Assembly (NCBI GenBank): GCA_046726435.1
Contig: JBKPAM010000171.1
Coordinates: 1 to 5,089, forward strand
From: AC-32 sp046726435
GTDB taxonomy: Bacteria > Actinomycetota > Thermoleophilia > Gaiellales > Gaiellaceae
Direction: 5' to 3'
Length of the DNA: 5,089 nt
The notes under the pieces are model-generated. The model saw only the letters and a list, made by a program, of their open reading frames with translations. It was not told the DNA's origin and did not search any database. Positions within the stretch are counted from its first letter, which is position 1, and each line of letters starts with the position of its first letter. Below are positions 4,477 through 5,089 of the stretch, one piece after another. Position numbers and translations under genes: made by a program.

Positions 4477-5089
4477 GAACTCGAGGCATCTACATAACAA
4501 GCTTGGGATCGCCGAGCGGCTCGGACGCTGGAGCTCCGAGCACCGCGCCAAGGCGATCCTTCTCTGGGTCGCGCTGCTCCTCTTCGCCGTCGTCGCCGCC
4601 TCGGTCGGCTCCAAGATGCTGTCGGCATCAGGCGAGTCCACCGGCGACTCGGCCAAGGCAGAGCGGATGCTCGAGCGGAGCGGCTTCCAGCAGCCGGCCG
4701 CGGAGCAGGTCTTGCTCCAGGCGCGCGGCGGCGGGAGCATCCGCACGCCCGCCGGGCGACACGCGGCTCAAGCGGTCGCGGCCGCGGTGGCGGCAACGAA
4801 CCGGGTCGAGCACGTGCGGAGCCCGTTCTCGGCCGGTAATAGCGGCCAGATCAGTCGCGACGGCCGCTCCGCGGTCGTCCTCTTTTCGATGAAGGGCAAG
4901 GCCGACACCGCCCACAAGCGCGTGGAGCCCGTCGTCGAAGCGGTCCAGCGGGTCGCGAACGTGAACCCGCAGCTCCGCATCGAGCAGTTCGGCGAAGCGT
5001 CGGCCGGCAAGGCGCTCGACGACACGATCGGCAACGACTTCAAGCGGGCGGAGGGCATCTCGATCCCGCTGACGTTCGTCATCCTCTGG
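4475..5089 (+). CDS. MMPL-family (RND-type) transporter, N-terminal part, cut by window edge
   Basis: The 205 codons run open to the right edge. After a basic cytoplasmic leader (1-26; LGRWSSEHRAK) comes a first membrane helix at about 27-47 (AILLWVALLLFAVVAASVG). A large outside domain at about 48-193 follows, with the family pattern of SGESTGDSAKAERMLERSGF near its start, then a conserved-style segment VLFSMKGKADTAHKRVEP and LRIEQFGEASAGKALDDT. The next helix begins at about 195 (ISIPLTFVILW) where the window ends. This matches the start of MMPL/RND proteins, inner-membrane proton-driven exporters of lipids, drugs or other hydrophobic compounds, which usually have over 700 residues and about 11-12 helices. 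Substrate cannot be told. Start choice is clear: ATG preceded by AAAGGAG at 6 nt. The gene is co-directional with the kinase but 102 bp away, with its own dyads upstream, so it is probably an independent unit. Confidence 0.9.
   Translation, partial: MNSRHLHNKLGIAERLGRWSSEHRAKAILLWVALLLFAVVAASVGSKMLSASGESTGDSAKAERMLERSGFQQPAAEQVLLQARGGGSIRTPAGRHAAQAVAAAVAATNRVEHVRSPFSAGNSGQISRDGRSAVVLFSMKGKADTAHKRVEPVVEAVQRVANVNPQLRIEQFGEASAGKALDDTIGNDFKRAEGISIPLTFVILW

Overview
The window is very G+C-rich (roughly 70% by eye), densely coding, and has short or negative gaps between genes. GTG is used as a start codon, and long spurious ORFs lie opposite the real genes. The protein types are a holin-superfamily-III-like membrane protein, a RibD-C/DHFR-like reductase, a PAS-GAF histidine kinase, a NarL/FixJ regulator and an MMPL transporter. 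Together they suggest a chromosomal segment of a high-G+C actinobacterium, possibly of the Thermoleophilia (Gaiellales/Solirubrobacterales). That taxonomic placement is inference from protein style, not a search result. I see no tRNA, rRNA, CRISPR array, insertion sequence or phage module.

Layout: (1) 1-696, minus strand: N-terminal 232 codons of a two-helix membrane protein resembling the actinobacterial phage-holin family. It has an acidic N-terminal tail built from three 27-bp tandem repeats and runs off the left edge. (2) 742-1302, minus: a complete RibD-C/dihydrofolate-reductase-like protein 45 nt upstream of gene 1, possibly co-transcribed with it. (3) 1322-2110, plus: a class I SAM-dependent methyltransferase, divergent from gene 2 across only 19 bp. 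(4) 2107-2733, minus: a NarL/FixJ response regulator whose stop codon interlocks with that of gene 3 in a CTAG. (5) 2732-4372, plus: a soluble PAS-GAF-HisKA-HATPase sensor kinase whose ATG interlocks with the regulator's ATG in a CATG. (6) 4373-4474: the only real intergenic region. It holds a perfect 14-bp palindrome (operator-like) and a perfect 9-bp inverted repeat that encloses the ribosome binding site and takes in the first two bases of the next start codon. (7) 4475-5089, plus: the first 205 codons of an MMPL/RND-type transporter, cut by the right edge.

How they may work together: the kinase and regulator are adjacent and head to head, so a phosphorelay is the obvious guess. However, the kinase has a HisKA-type His box rather than the HisKA_3 type that usually partners NarL/FixJ regulators, so cognate pairing is not certain. 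The reductase and methyltransferase look like stand-alone accessory enzymes. The transporter seems to have its own control region rather than being coupled to the kinase. I do not see a clearly new biological system. The most distinctive points are the interlocked gene boundaries, the two dyads before the MMPL gene, and the repeat-built tail of the membrane protein.
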